Below, piece after piece: positions 1 through 8,684 of a stretch of 64,000 nt of DNA (position 1 is its first letter; the number at the start of each line of letters is the position of its first letter). Below the pieces are notes generated by a model. It was not told the origin of the DNA, did no database searches, and saw nothing but the letters and a program-made list of their open reading frames with translations. This DNA is from JAWWPY01 sp963822825 (GTDB lineage: Bacteria; Actinomycetota; Actinomycetes; Streptosporangiales; Streptosporangiaceae): positions 62,001-126,000 of the forward strand of contig CAWGIW010000025.1 of NCBI GenBank assembly GCA_963822825.1, written 5' to 3'. The translations under genes were made by a program, and so were the position numbers.

Positions 1-2569
1 ACCCAGCCAAAGCGGCGAGCCCGGCGCGCGGCGTGGGCCACTGGCCTGGTCGTCGCGGTCGCGGCTGCCTTCGTGCCGCTGGTCTGGCTGGCCGTCGTAT
101 TGGCCGCCGCGGCGGGCGCGGTCGCCTTCGGCCGGTCTCGTCGCGAAATCCTGATCAATCTGGGCATCACCGTGCTGGTCCCGCCCGTGCTGCTGGTGCC
201 GTGGACCTTGCAGGTCTTCGCCCGCCCGGCGCTGGTCTTCCTCCAGGCCGGCCAGCAGGTGCCCGGCCTGGCGAGCGCCCATCTGTCCGCCCGGTCGCTG
301 CTGTTGCTGTCACCGGGCGGCCCGGGCCTGCCGCCGTACTGGGTGACCGGGGGCGTCGCCGTCGCCGCGCTCGCCGCCCTGCTGCTCACCGGGCGCCGCA
401 CGCTGGTGGCGGTCGGCTGGTGCGTCGCCCTGCTTGGCTTGCTGATCTCGGTCGTGGTCAGCCGGGTCGTGGTCGTGTCGGACGGCGGCGGCCCGGCCGT
501 CGCCGCCTGGCCTGGAATCTCGCTGGCCATCGCCGCCGCTGGGCTGCTGCTGGCCGGCACGGTGGCGGCCAGCAGCCTGCCCGCCCACCTGGCCGGCGGC
601 AAATGGCGCAGCCTGCGCGGGCTCGGGATCACGTTGCTGGCTCTCGCGGCCGCCTCGGCGCCGTTGCTGGCCGCCGGGCTCCTGGCTGGCCACCGGGGTC
701 CGTGGGCCGGTAGCGGTGTCCTCGGGACCGGTGCTGCCCGCGTTTGTGTCCGTCTCCTCCGACACCGGCGCGCAGCTTCGTACCCTGGTGCTCCGATCTG
801 GGCCCGGTCAGCTGACCTATTCCGTGCTCCGCGGCGGCGACCCGCTCATCGGGTTGACCGAACTCGCCGAGCCGCCCTCCGCCCGGCGGGCACTCGACAC
901 AGCGGTGGCGACCCTGGTCGCGCCGGGCGGAGGCGACGCGGAGGATCAAGGCCAGGCGCTGGCCTCATTCGACATCGGCTACGTCCTGCTGCCCGCCCCG
1001 GTCGATGGGGATCTGGCCCGCCTCCTGGACGGTGTGCCCGGTCTGCGACCGGTCAGCACGACGTCATCCTTCCAGTTGTGGCGGGTCGCGGAGCCCACCG
1101 CGCGAGTCCGGGTCGTGCGGCCCACGGGCACCGTGATCACGGTGGTATCCGGGCCGGTCGCCGTCTCGGCGGCGGCGGCGCCCCCAGCAGGCGGGACCCT
1201 GGTGCTGGCCGAGCCGGCGGGCGGCTGGAAGGCCACCCTGGACGGCCGCCCGCTTACTCCGCTGGCTTCGCCGGTCGGTGGCTGGGCCCAGGGTTTCCGG
1301 CTGCCCCCAGGAGGCGGACGGCTCGACATCACCCACAGTCAGGTCGGCCGCGATCTGGCCCTCGCGGTGGAGGCGATCGCTTTCCTGGTGGTCGCGGCGC
1401 TCGGGCTGCCCGGCACCAGGAACGCCACCGATGCCGCGCAGGCCGCCGACGAGCCCGTAGCTGGCCGCCGCCACGGTGGGCGCGCCGCGAGCCGGGCCCG
1501 GCCCAGGACCCAGGATCAGGCCGGTGACCGGCCGGGCGACCGCGGCCCGTCCCGGCGGGCCAAGGGTGCCCCCGACTCCCGCCCCGCCCCCGCCCGGCCC
1601 GACCCGGCCACTCATCTGGCGGACGAGGCTGGCCGCCCCGCTCCCGCCGCCGCGGACCAGCGCGATCCGGCGGTTACCGGCCGGAATGCTGTATCCGCGG
1701 ATGAGCCGGCGGGGTGCGCGGTGCCCCCGCTGACCTGCGTGGCCAGCCAGCGGCGCCGAGTGGCCAGCCAGCGGCGCCGAGTGGCCGGCCAGCGGAACTG
1801 GGCAATGGCGCGCCCCCGAACGGTCGCGGCGCCCCGTCGCGCGGCGAGCGGCGGCCGCCGGACGGCCGGACGGGCCGGCCGCTCGTTGGGGCACCGGGCT
1901 CCAGCGCCCGCCGACCAGCGCGGTGCGCGGGATGCCGCCCGCTCACGTAGCGTTCCGGCGGATGACGCGTTGTGGGATGAGCGGCAGCCTCCGGCGGCCC
2001 GGGCCGGCCGCCGCCGGGCGAACCAGCCTGATGCTGGGCCGGCCAACGCCGAGCTGGCCGAGGCCGGACTGGCCAACGCCTGGCTGGCTGATGCCGGGCT
2101 GACGGATGCGGATGCCTGGCCGGCTGATAGCGGGTCCGCTGATCGGCGCAGAGGCAGGTTCTGGGGGCGGCGGAGACGGCCGTCACCGGACGAGCGTCCC
2201 GGGCCGGCCCGGGACAGGGCTGACGGCCCGTCCGGCGGCGGTGTGCCCGCGGGTGGGCGGCCCAGTTCCCGGTCGGCTGCTGACCGGCTGCCTGGCACTG
2301 GCCGCGGCCGGGCGGCTGACCGCCGCGCCGCCGCCCCGCAGCGCCCGGCTCGCGCTCCGGTAACCCGCGGCAGGCTGCCGGGCGACGACGAAGCGATGCC
2401 TCCCATCGCGCCGCTGGCGCCGCTGCCACCTCCGCTGGCGCCGTTGGCGCCGCTGCCACCTCCGTTGCCGCGTCGCGGTGCCGCGACTCCCGACCATGAA
2501 GACCCCGACGGGATGACCGCATCGTGGCGCTCCGAGGCTCCGCGCGAGCCGGGAGAGGCGGACTGGTGA
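1..2569 (+). CDS. Glycosyltransferase (family 2-like), C-terminal membrane part; 5' end outside window, one frameshift
   Basis: The reading frame is open from base 1, so the gene starts upstream. Up to about 695 it encodes a series of hydrophobic segments typical of a polytopic membrane domain. It then shifts by one base, near a G-run at 694-698, into the frame that encodes RGPVAVSSGPVLPAFVSV, a segment that in actinobacterial glycosyltransferases follows the membrane domain. Another probable membrane segment lies near 1360-1415. The last roughly 370 codons are Ala/Pro/Arg-rich and low in complexity, with short repeats, and resemble a disordered tail. Assignment rests on the following DUF5719 gene, overlapped by GTGA, since this pair is conserved in actinomycetes. 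The catalytic GT-A domain would lie outside the window, so the exact substrate, probably a cell-envelope polymer, cannot be given. Confidence 0.6.
1739..1801 (+). repeat. 21-bp tandem repeat (about 3 copies) in the glycosyltransferase tail
   Basis: Two exact copies of a 21-bp unit (1739-1759 and 1760-1780) are followed by a diverged third. They encode the heptapeptide VASQRRR in tandem within the low-complexity C-terminal extension. The unit length keeps the frame. Confidence 0.85.
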
Positions 2570-4098
2570 GGAACCTGGACCTGAGCCGGGTCGTCCTCGG
2601 CGTGGCCGTGATCGTCGTCTTGGGCGGCCTCTACGGGCTCAGCGGCATCAAGCACACCGTGACGCTGGCCGCAGGCCCGGCGGTGTCGCCAGTGCGGTCG
2701 GTCGCGGTCACCTCGGTCACCCGGGCCTGCGCGTCACCCGGGCAGCCAGAAGGTGCGGGGGGCGGGATCGCGGTGATGGCCGAGCCAGCCACGTCGGGGA
2801 CCGGCCAGGCGGTGGTGAGCCGGCTGGCCGCCGCCGGGAGCGGCTCTGGCGGGACGCGGCTCTTCGGCCTGAGCCGCCCGGGGTACGTCCAGCTCACCGG
2901 CGTGGCCACCGCGGTCGGCGCCAGCGCGCGCCCGCAGCAAGCCAGCGGCCAGTCCGTGGCCACCACCCCGCTGCGGGGTGGTGTGGTGGTCCGTGCGACC
3001 GGTGCGATGGCTCAGGGACTTGCGGTGGAGCAGACCGCCGCGGGCGGGCTCCCCACCGCGAGCTGCGGCAGTCCTGGCACCGATTTCTGGTTCGTCGGCC
3101 CTGGACAGCACACTGCCTCGCGCATCGAGCTGTACCTGATGAACACCAGCGGCCAGGCGGCTGAGGCCGATGTAGACATGTTCACGGACGCCGGGCCGGT
3201 GCTGGGGAGTACCGCGGACACTGGGATCACGGTGCCGCCGCACGGCATGGTCGTCCAGTTCCTCGCGGCGACGCTGCCGGGATCCCACTCGGTCACGCTG
3301 CACGTGCGCACCAGCACCGGACAGGTCGTCGCCGCTGTCCAGGAGAGCACGGGTCCCGGACCGGGCGCGTGGCTGCCTCCGGCCCAAGCCCCGGCCACCA
3401 CCGTGGTGCTGCCTGGCCTGCCCGGCACCGCGGGCTCCCGGCAGCTGTACGTGGCGGTGCCCGGCACCCAGGACGCGAAGATCAACCTGGAGGCGGTGAC
3501 CTCGCGGGGGTCCTACCAGCCCACGGGTGCGGGCGGCATCGACATCCCCGGTGGTACCGCGACTGAAATCGACCTGGCGTCGCTGGGCGGCGTGCCCGCC
3601 GGGCTGAAGCTGACCGCGAACGTGCCGGTCACGGCGGTGGCGATGGCCAGCGGTGGCGCTCAGGGCGCCCCCGGTGTCTTCACCGCGGCGACCGCCGCGA
3701 TTCAGGAGCAGGGCGTGGCCGCGGATGACCCGAGCGCGGCAGGCACCGTCTCCTCGCTCGTGATCTCGGCCCCGCGCGGCGCGGCCCGGGTCCGGGTCGT
3801 CGAAGCGGCGCAGGCCACCGCCGGGACGGGTTCAGTGCACCAGAGCGCCCAGGTGATGCCCGTCGCGGCGGGACACAGCGTCGTGCTGCCGCTCGTCCGG
3901 GTGCCCGGGTCACCGAAGGGGAGTGCGTTCTCGGTCGTGATCACCCCGCTGCCGGGCTCCGGGCCGGTCTATGCCGGCCGGGTGATCGCCGGAAGCGGGG
4001 CGGGCGGCGCGGCGCAAGCAATACTCCCGATAGCGAGCGCGCTTACCTCGGTGCCGCTGTCACCAGTCCGGGATTCTTTCGTAGCCCCCAGACCGTGA
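2566..4098 (+). CDS. DUF5719 family protein, membrane-anchored
   Basis: The protein has about 510 residues. I chose the GTG at 2566 because it overlaps the stop of the glycosyltransferase as GTGA, which suggests translational coupling; an in-frame start also exists at 2524. One hydrophobic segment close to the N-terminus (VVLGVAVIVVLGGLYGLSGI) would anchor a large, small-residue-rich, beta-type extracytoplasmic domain containing many Val/Thr/Gly motifs. Fold and position after the glycosyltransferase match the DUF5719 family of actinobacteria, which has no established function. A role in envelope polysaccharide work with the upstream gene is inference from the coupling only. No frameshift is seen. 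Confidence 0.8.
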   Translation: MRNLDLSRVVLGVAVIVVLGGLYGLSGIKHTVTLAAGPAVSPVRSVAVTSVTRACASPGQPEGAGGGIAVMAEPATSGTGQAVVSRLAAAGSGSGGTRLFGLSRPGYVQLTGVATAVGASARPQQASGQSVATTPLRGGVVVRATGAMAQGLAVEQTAAGGLPTASCGSPGTDFWFVGPGQHTASRIELYLMNTSGQAAEADVDMFTDAGPVLGSTADTGITVPPHGMVVQFLAATLPGSHSVTLHVRTSTGQVVAAVQESTGPGPGAWLPPAQAPATTVVLPGLPGTAGSRQLYVAVPGTQDAKINLEAVTSRGSYQPTGAGGIDIPGGTATEIDLASLGGVPAGLKLTANVPVTAVAMASGGAQGAPGVFTAATAAIQEQGVAADDPSAAGTVSSLVISAPRGAARVRVVEAAQATAGTGSVHQSAQVMPVAAGHSVVLPLVRVPGSPKGSAFSVVITPLPGSGPVYAGRVIAGSGAGGAAQAILPIASALTSVPLSPVRDSFVAPRP

Positions 4099-4181
4099 CC
4101 CCCAGCGGTGACGGGCCGTGACGCCGGGCCGTGACGCTGGCCCGGAGTCTGGGTCCGCGCCGTGACGCGGAGCCGGGCGTG

Positions 4182-4655
4182 TCACTCGCCGGGGGCGTAG
4201 TCCGGGTCCACGTCCTCTGGGTCGATGCCGAGCCACCGCGCAAACTCCTCGACCACCACCTCGAAGACGAGTTCACCCAGTTCATCCTCGTTGTCCGCGC
4301 GCGCCGCGAGCGGGCGCCGGTACACCACGATCCGCGGCGGCCGGGCCTGCTGGCCGTCACTGGCTGCGGGCGACCCGATGTCTAGCCTGGTCAGCGGCAC
4401 TTCGCTGGGCCCGGCTAGCCGGGGATCCGCGCGCGGAATGTCCTCGACCGCGAATTCCACCCCCGACAGCTGAGACTCCCAGCGGGTCTCCAGGCGGGCC
4501 ACGGCCTGCAGGATCAGGTCGTCGAAGCGCTCGGCCCGGCTCCGGTGCAGCGGAACCTCCGGCGGGACGAGGATCCCCCTGAGGCCTCGCCCGTGCCGGT
4601 CCCGCCGCCTGATCCGGGCGCCGCGCGGCATGCTCCTGCCGTCGCCGGTCTGCAC
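4182..4655 (-). CDS. Metallopeptidase-family (zincin-like) protein with degenerate zinc motif
   Basis: This 157-residue protein is convergent with DUF5719 and divergent from DUF3499, the position where actinomycetes encode the small zincin-like family (Pfam Zincin_1). The helix that carries HExxH in active members here reads EVVVEEFARWLGIDPEDVDP, so the first His is Glu and the second is Arg: no zinc site is visible. The scaffold GELVFEVVVEEFARWLG is otherwise well preserved, and similar degenerate helices are, to my recollection, common in actinobacterial members. It is therefore probably not a working metalloprotease. The first 30 residues are very basic, and an internal Met at residue 9 is an alternative start. 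Confidence 0.75.
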   Translation of the reverse strand: MQTGDGRSMPRGARIRRRDRHGRGLRGILVPPEVPLHRSRAERFDDLILQAVARLETRWESQLSGVEFAVEDIPRADPRLAGPSEVPLTRLDIGSPAASDGQQARPPRIVVYRRPLAARADNEDELGELVFEVVVEEFARWLGIDPEDVDPDYAPGE

Positions 4656-4842
4656 AGTTGCCGAGCGTATCCCGGGCGATGGCGAGGTGGGTCATGCAAG
4701 ACACGATCGTGCAGAGTGCCCCGGGTGGTGGCGTTACCGCCCGCGGGTCGGTACGGTCTGCCGTTGTGAGTGATGCACGCGACCCAGCCTCAGGCCGGGT
4801 GCGTGCGCGCGCCTCGGACGGCTGCCCGGGTCGGGCGGCCCG

Positions 4843-5205
4843 GTGACACCCCGCCGCTGCTCCAGGCCGGCCTGCAAGCAGAAGGCCCTCTACACTCTCA
4901 CCTACGTCTACCGCGACTCCACCGCGGTGCTCGGACCGCTCGCGGCGTACGTGGAGCCGCACTGCTACGACCTGTGCGCCGCCCATGCGGATCGGCTGAC
5001 CGCCCCCCGGGGCTGGGAGGTCGTACGGCTTCCCGTGGACCCGGCCCCGCCCGAGGCCGATGACCTCGAGGCGCTGGCCAACGCGGTCAGGGAAGCGCTC
5101 CCCGATAAGCCCGGCGAGCCGGTCGGCCAGGGAGTCGAGGTGGGCCGGCGGGGCCACCTGCGCGTTCTGCGGTCATCACCCCAGGACCGGGGACGGCTCG
5201 GTTAG
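4843..5205 (+). CDS. DUF3499 family protein (putative zinc-binding)
   Basis: This 120-residue protein starts at GTG 4843. It carries the family signature: CSRPACKQKA near the N-terminus, then PHCYDLCAAHADRLTAPRGW at about residues 39-58. Four Cys and a His are arranged as would suit a small zinc-binding fold. It lies just upstream of manB, as in many actinomycetes. Function is unknown. The C-terminal 40 residues are basic and variable. Confidence 0.85.
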   Translation: MTPRRCSRPACKQKALYTLTYVYRDSTAVLGPLAAYVEPHCYDLCAAHADRLTAPRGWEVVRLPVDPAPPEADDLEALANAVREALPDKPGEPVGQGVEVGRRGHLRVLRSSPQDRGRLG

Positions 5206-5223
5206 CACGCAGCGCGCCCGGAC

Positions 5224-5277
5224 CTCATCGATGTGACATCGAGCGTGCTGTTGCCCGCCCAGTGTCACATCGATGAG
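5224..5277. promoter_or_regulatory. Perfect 15-bp inverted repeat between DUF3499 and manB
   Basis: The left arm CTCATCGATGTGACA (5224-5238) is the exact reverse complement of 5263-5277, with a 24-nt spacer. The left arm region also contains a local palindrome, TCGATGT-G-ACATCGA (5228-5242). It lies 18 nt after the DUF3499 stop and about 220 nt before the likely manB start. It could be a pair of operator half-sites or a stem-loop ending the DUF3499 transcript. There is no U-tract. Confidence 0.6.
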
Positions 5278-5499
5278 CCGGGTGGCCCGCGTCGCCCCGC
5301 GCAGATGCGGGCAGAACTGTGCCAGGCGGGGTGCGATGGTTCATGGGAGCGCCGGCCGCTGGGGAGCAGCCGTGCGCCGGCGGGCCGGCCGGTAGGCTCG
5401 GTCCCCTCACGCGGTAGCCGGACGATGAGTCCAGCATCGCGGGTGACGGATCGCGATTTGGCGGAGACATTTGGCGGAGACACGGGAGGCAGAGCCGAA

Positions 5500-6864
5500 T
5501 TGGGTGACTTCCAGAAGATCTTCAAGGCCTACGACATCCGCGGAATCGTCCCCGACCAGCTCGACGAGTGCGTCGCCGAGGCCGTGGGCGGTGCGTTCGC
5601 GCGGATGACCGGCGCCAGGTCGGTAGTCACCGTGCACGATATGCGCACCTCGTCGGTGCCGCTGGCGGAGGCGTTCGGCCGGGGGGCCGCTGCGCAGGGA
5701 GCGGACGTTGTCGCGGGCGGGCTGGGCTCCACGGACATGCTTTACTACGCCAGCGGCTGCCTTGACATGCCCGGCGCGATGATCACGGCGAGCCACAACC
5801 CCTCCAAGTACAACGGGATCAAGCTCTGCCGGGAGGGCGCACGGCCGGTCGGCCAGGATTCCGGGCTGGCCGAACTGCGCGACATGGCGGCCGCGGGCGT
5901 CCCGCCCCATGACGGCCCGCCGGGCACCATCACCGCCCGGGACCTGCTCTCCGGTTACGCGAGCCATCTCAAGTCACTGGTCAACGTGTCGGGCATCCGT
6001 CCGCTGACGGTGGTGGTGGACGCTGGCAACGGGATGGCCGGCCATACGGTGCCCAAGGTGTTCGAGGGGTTGCCGATCACCCTCATCCCGCTCTTCTTCG
6101 AACTCGACGGCACGTTCCCGAACCACGAGGCCAATCCCATCGACCCGGGGAACTTGCGCGACCTGCAGCATAAGGTGCTCGATTCCGGCGCCGACCTCGG
6201 CCTCGCCTTCGATGGCGATGCGGACCGCTGTTTCGTTGTGGATGAACGCGGTCAGCTCGTTGCGCCGTCGGTGCTCACCGCGCTCATCGCCGTGCGTGAA
6301 CTGGCCCGCGAGCCCGGGTCCACGGTGATCCACAACCTGATCACCTCCAGGGCGGTACCCGAGATCATCGCCGAGCACGGCGGCACGCCGGTCCGCACCC
6401 GGGTCGGGCACTCGTTCATCAAGGCCCGGATGGCGGAGACCGGCGCGGTGTTCGGCGGCGAGCATTCCGGACACTTCTACTTCCGTGACTTCTGGTTCGC
6501 TGACTCCGGCATGCTCGCTGCCCTGCACCTGCTGGCCGCGCTGGGCGGGCAGGCCGACCCGCTGTCCGCGCTGCTGGCCGGCTACGGCCGGTACGTGGCG
6601 TCCGGCGAGATCAACAGCGAGGTGCGTGATCAGGCGGCGGTCACGGCCCGGGTCCGTGAGGAGTACGCGGGCGGCCCCGGCGTGACCACGGACGAACTCG
6701 ACGGAATGACTGTTTCCGCCGAGGGCTGGTGGTTCAACCTGCGGCCATCGAACACCGAGCCGTTGCTCCGGCTCAATCTCGAGGCCGCCGACGAGACGAC
6801 CATGACCAGGCTGCGGGACGAGGTGCTGAGCATCGTCCGCGCACATCCCAGGGAGACCCCGTGA
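5500..6864 (+). CDS. manB: Phosphomannomutase/phosphoglucomutase
   Basis: This alpha-D-phosphohexomutase interconverts mannose-6-P and mannose-1-P (or the glucose equivalents), supplying GDP-mannose for envelope glycans. Four signature loops are present: the phosphoserine loop TASHNPSKYNG, the metal loop DGDADRC, the sugar-binding GGEHSGH, and the phosphate-binding RPSNTEP near the C-terminus. I start it at TTG 5500 (LGDFQKIFKAYDIRG) because GGGAGG lies at 5484-5489 and this gives 454 residues, the usual family length. An in-frame ATG at 5425 is the alternative. The stop overlaps the Trm112 start (GTGA), so the genes are probably co-translated. Confidence 0.93.
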   Translation: MGDFQKIFKAYDIRGIVPDQLDECVAEAVGGAFARMTGARSVVTVHDMRTSSVPLAEAFGRGAAAQGADVVAGGLGSTDMLYYASGCLDMPGAMITASHNPSKYNGIKLCREGARPVGQDSGLAELRDMAAAGVPPHDGPPGTITARDLLSGYASHLKSLVNVSGIRPLTVVVDAGNGMAGHTVPKVFEGLPITLIPLFFELDGTFPNHEANPIDPGNLRDLQHKVLDSGADLGLAFDGDADRCFVVDERGQLVAPSVLTALIAVRELAREPGSTVIHNLITSRAVPEIIAEHGGTPVRTRVGHSFIKARMAETGAVFGGEHSGHFYFRDFWFADSGMLAALHLLAALGGQADPLSALLAGYGRYVASGEINSEVRDQAAVTARVREEYAGGPGVTTDELDGMTVSAEGWWFNLRPSNTEPLLRLNLEAADETTMTRLRDEVLSIVRAHPRETP

Positions 6865-7037
6865 AGATCGATGATTGGCTGCTCGAGATACTGGCCTGCC
6901 CCAAGTGCCACGCACCGCTGCGCACCGACGAGGAGGCCAGCGAGCTGGTGTGCACCAACCCGGAGGACTGCGGCCTCGCCTACCCGGTCCGCGATGATAT
7001 CCCGGTCCTGCTGATCGATGAGGCGCGCCAGCCATGA
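6861..7037 (+). CDS. Trm112 family protein
   Basis: This 58-residue protein starts at GTG 6861, overlapping the manB stop, and ends in an ATGA overlap with the isomerase. The motif LLEILACPKCHAPL followed by a second Cys pair (LVCTNPEDCGLAYPV) and DDIPVLL is the Trm112/YcaR zinc-ribbon pattern. In other organisms Trm112 activates methyltransferases. Its conserved place between manB and the isomerase in actinomycetes is unexplained. Confidence 0.9.
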   Translation: MKIDDWLLEILACPKCHAPLRTDEEASELVCTNPEDCGLAYPVRDDIPVLLIDEARQP

Positions 7038-8161
7038 CGATGACCGGGCAGGAGCGCCTCGACGACCTGCGGCTCCTGGAGACAGCGGACCCCAGCGGCA
7101 TGCTCCGGCAGGTCGCGTCCTCGGCCGCGCAGGTCCGCACGGCGGTGCGTCTGGCGGCCGAGACCGATCTCGGAGCCCTCACGCAGGCAGGCAGGCCGCG
7201 TGCCATCGTGGTGACCGGCATGGGCGGCTCCGGAGTGGCGGGCGACGTGCTCGCCGGGATATGCGGAGCGGGGTGCGTGTCGCAGATCGTGACCGTGCAC
7301 GACTACCTGCTGCCCGGGTGGGTGGGTGCGGCCGACCTGGTAATCGCCGTGTCCTGCTCGGGATCCACCGAGGAAACGCTGGCGGTCGCCGCCGAGGCGG
7401 TACGGAGGGGCTGCCCGCTGATCGGTGTGGGCGGGGCCAGCTCCCCGCTGGCGCTGCTCGCGCAGCAGGCGCGAGCTCCGTTCGTTTCCGTTATGTCGGC
7501 TGGCATGCCCCGGTCAACGCTGTGGGGCCTGTCCGTCCCGCTCCTGGTGATCGCGGAACGGCTGGGCGTGATCGAGGGACCCGCCGAGACTTACGAGCTG
7601 GCCGCGGTGGAACTGGAGCGGATCTCGCACCTGTGCCGGCCCGACAGCGAGGCGTTCGTCAACCCGGCGAAGATGCTCGCCCTGGAACTCGCCGGAACGC
7701 TGCCGGTGATCTGGGGTACCTCGCCGCTGACCGGCGTGGCCGCGTACCGGTTCGCCTGCCAGCTCAACGAGAACGCCAAGTACCCCGGGGTGTACGGGGT
7801 CCTGCCCGAGGCCAACCACAACCAGGTCGTCACGTTTGATGGCCCGTTCGCCCCCGGCCGGGCCGACGGCCCGGCGTTCGGTGACCAGGGTCCGGAGCCG
7901 TCTGCCCCGCTGCGCTTGATCATCCTCCGGGACAGCCAGGAACACCCGCAGGTGGCCCGGCGCCGCGAGGTGTCCGTGCAACTGGCGACCGAGCGGGGGA
8001 TCGGCGTCACCGAGCTGGCCGGCGAGGGGGACAGCGCGCTGCAGCGGCTGGCCAGCCTGGTGCAGCTCATTGACTACGCGACCGTCTACCTGGCCATCGT
8101 GAACGGCCTCGATCCCGCACCGGTCACCGCGATCGCCGAGCTCAAGGCGCGCATCGCCTAG
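7034..8161 (+). CDS. SIS-domain bifunctional phosphoglucose/phosphomannose isomerase
   Basis: The 375-residue protein has an N-terminal SIS fold with GMGGSGVAGDVL (about residues 58-69) and SCSGSTEETLA, then the PGI/PMI C-terminal domain with NENAKYP and PEANHNQVVTF, where the catalytic Glu and His of the family are expected. It should isomerise fructose-6-P to mannose-6-P and/or glucose-6-P, feeding ManB. Its ATG overlaps the Trm112 stop as ATGA, so manB, Trm112 and this gene form a coupled three-gene operon. The stop falls inside a 21-bp tandem repeat. Confidence 0.9.
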   Translation: MTMTGQERLDDLRLLETADPSGMLRQVASSAAQVRTAVRLAAETDLGALTQAGRPRAIVVTGMGGSGVAGDVLAGICGAGCVSQIVTVHDYLLPGWVGAADLVIAVSCSGSTEETLAVAAEAVRRGCPLIGVGGASSPLALLAQQARAPFVSVMSAGMPRSTLWGLSVPLLVIAERLGVIEGPAETYELAAVELERISHLCRPDSEAFVNPAKMLALELAGTLPVIWGTSPLTGVAAYRFACQLNENAKYPGVYGVLPEANHNQVVTFDGPFAPGRADGPAFGDQGPEPSAPLRLIILRDSQEHPQVARRREVSVQLATERGIGVTELAGEGDSALQRLASLVQLIDYATVYLAIVNGLDPAPVTAIAELKARIA

Positions 8162-8211
8162 GGGAAGCCGCGCATCGCCCAGGGGAAGGCGCGCACCCCC
8201 GAGGGGTAAGA
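8149..8211 (+). repeat. 21-bp direct repeat (3 copies) spanning the isomerase stop
   Basis: Three imperfect copies start near 8149, 8170 and 8191, with core GCGCATCGCC-YAGGGGAA. The stop TAG (8159-8161) aligns with CAG in copy 2 and GAG in copy 3, so reading through it would add about 16 residues of heptad repeat before TAA at 8207. Confidence 0.8.
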
Positions 8212-8477
8212 CGACGCCAGGGAGGCGGGCCATCGCCGTGCCCCAGCCGATGTTTGGACGTTCCGTGCTGCGAGAGCAGCAATGGGCCTGTGCAGTGGCA
8301 TGCCCGGCGTCTTTCCACGCGCTACGACCATGATCACGTCCGATTCGCCCCGTTATGTGGTCACCGACCGCGTGAAAAGATGCCGAATGTGTCGCGAGGC
8401 CAGCAGGCAGCGTCGCTTTCGGAGGTGCATGAACATTTACGTCCTCGGGGATCTACAGGACACGCACTGGGAGGTGA
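8212..8477. other. Gap before the cation efflux gene: no convincing gene
   Basis: Composition is less GC-rich than the flanks (for example 8320-8460). A 70-codon ORF (8282-8494) has no recognisable similarity and I do not call it. A strong Shine-Dalgarno-like GGGAGGTGA at 8469-8477 probably serves the gene that follows. The gap probably also holds that gene's promoter, but I cannot place boxes with confidence. Confidence 0.4.
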
Positions 8478-8516
8478 TCAGCCATCCCTGTTGAGAACGA
8501 CCCGACAGCTTCGCCC

Positions 8517-8660
8517 GGGTCATCTGGGGCTTCGCTGGGGCCTTCTGGGGCCTCGCCAGGGTCATCTGGGGCTTCGCTGGGACCTTCTGGGGCCTCGCCA
8601 GGGTCATCTGGGGCTTCGCTGGGACCTTCTGGGGCTTCGCCAGGGTCCGCTGGGGCTTCG
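8517..8660 (+). repeat. 42-bp tandem repeat (3 full copies plus partial)
   Basis: Units run 8517-8558, 8559-8600 and 8601-8642, with a diverged partial copy after. In the frame of the cation efflux gene each encodes a 14-residue unit, GSSGASLGPSGASP. The copies differ at only one or two bases, which suggests recent expansion. Confidence 0.9.
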
Positions 8661-8684
8661 AGGGGGCAGTCGTCAGGGCCACCT

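Noticed and set aside
8282..8494. 70-codon ORF in the gap after the isomerase
   Set aside because: No Shine-Dalgarno fit, no recognisable domain, and it overlaps the probable leader of the CDF gene.
8517..8660. Possible CRISPR-like array
   Set aside because: Repeats are directly tandem with no spacers and are in frame with a transporter gene.
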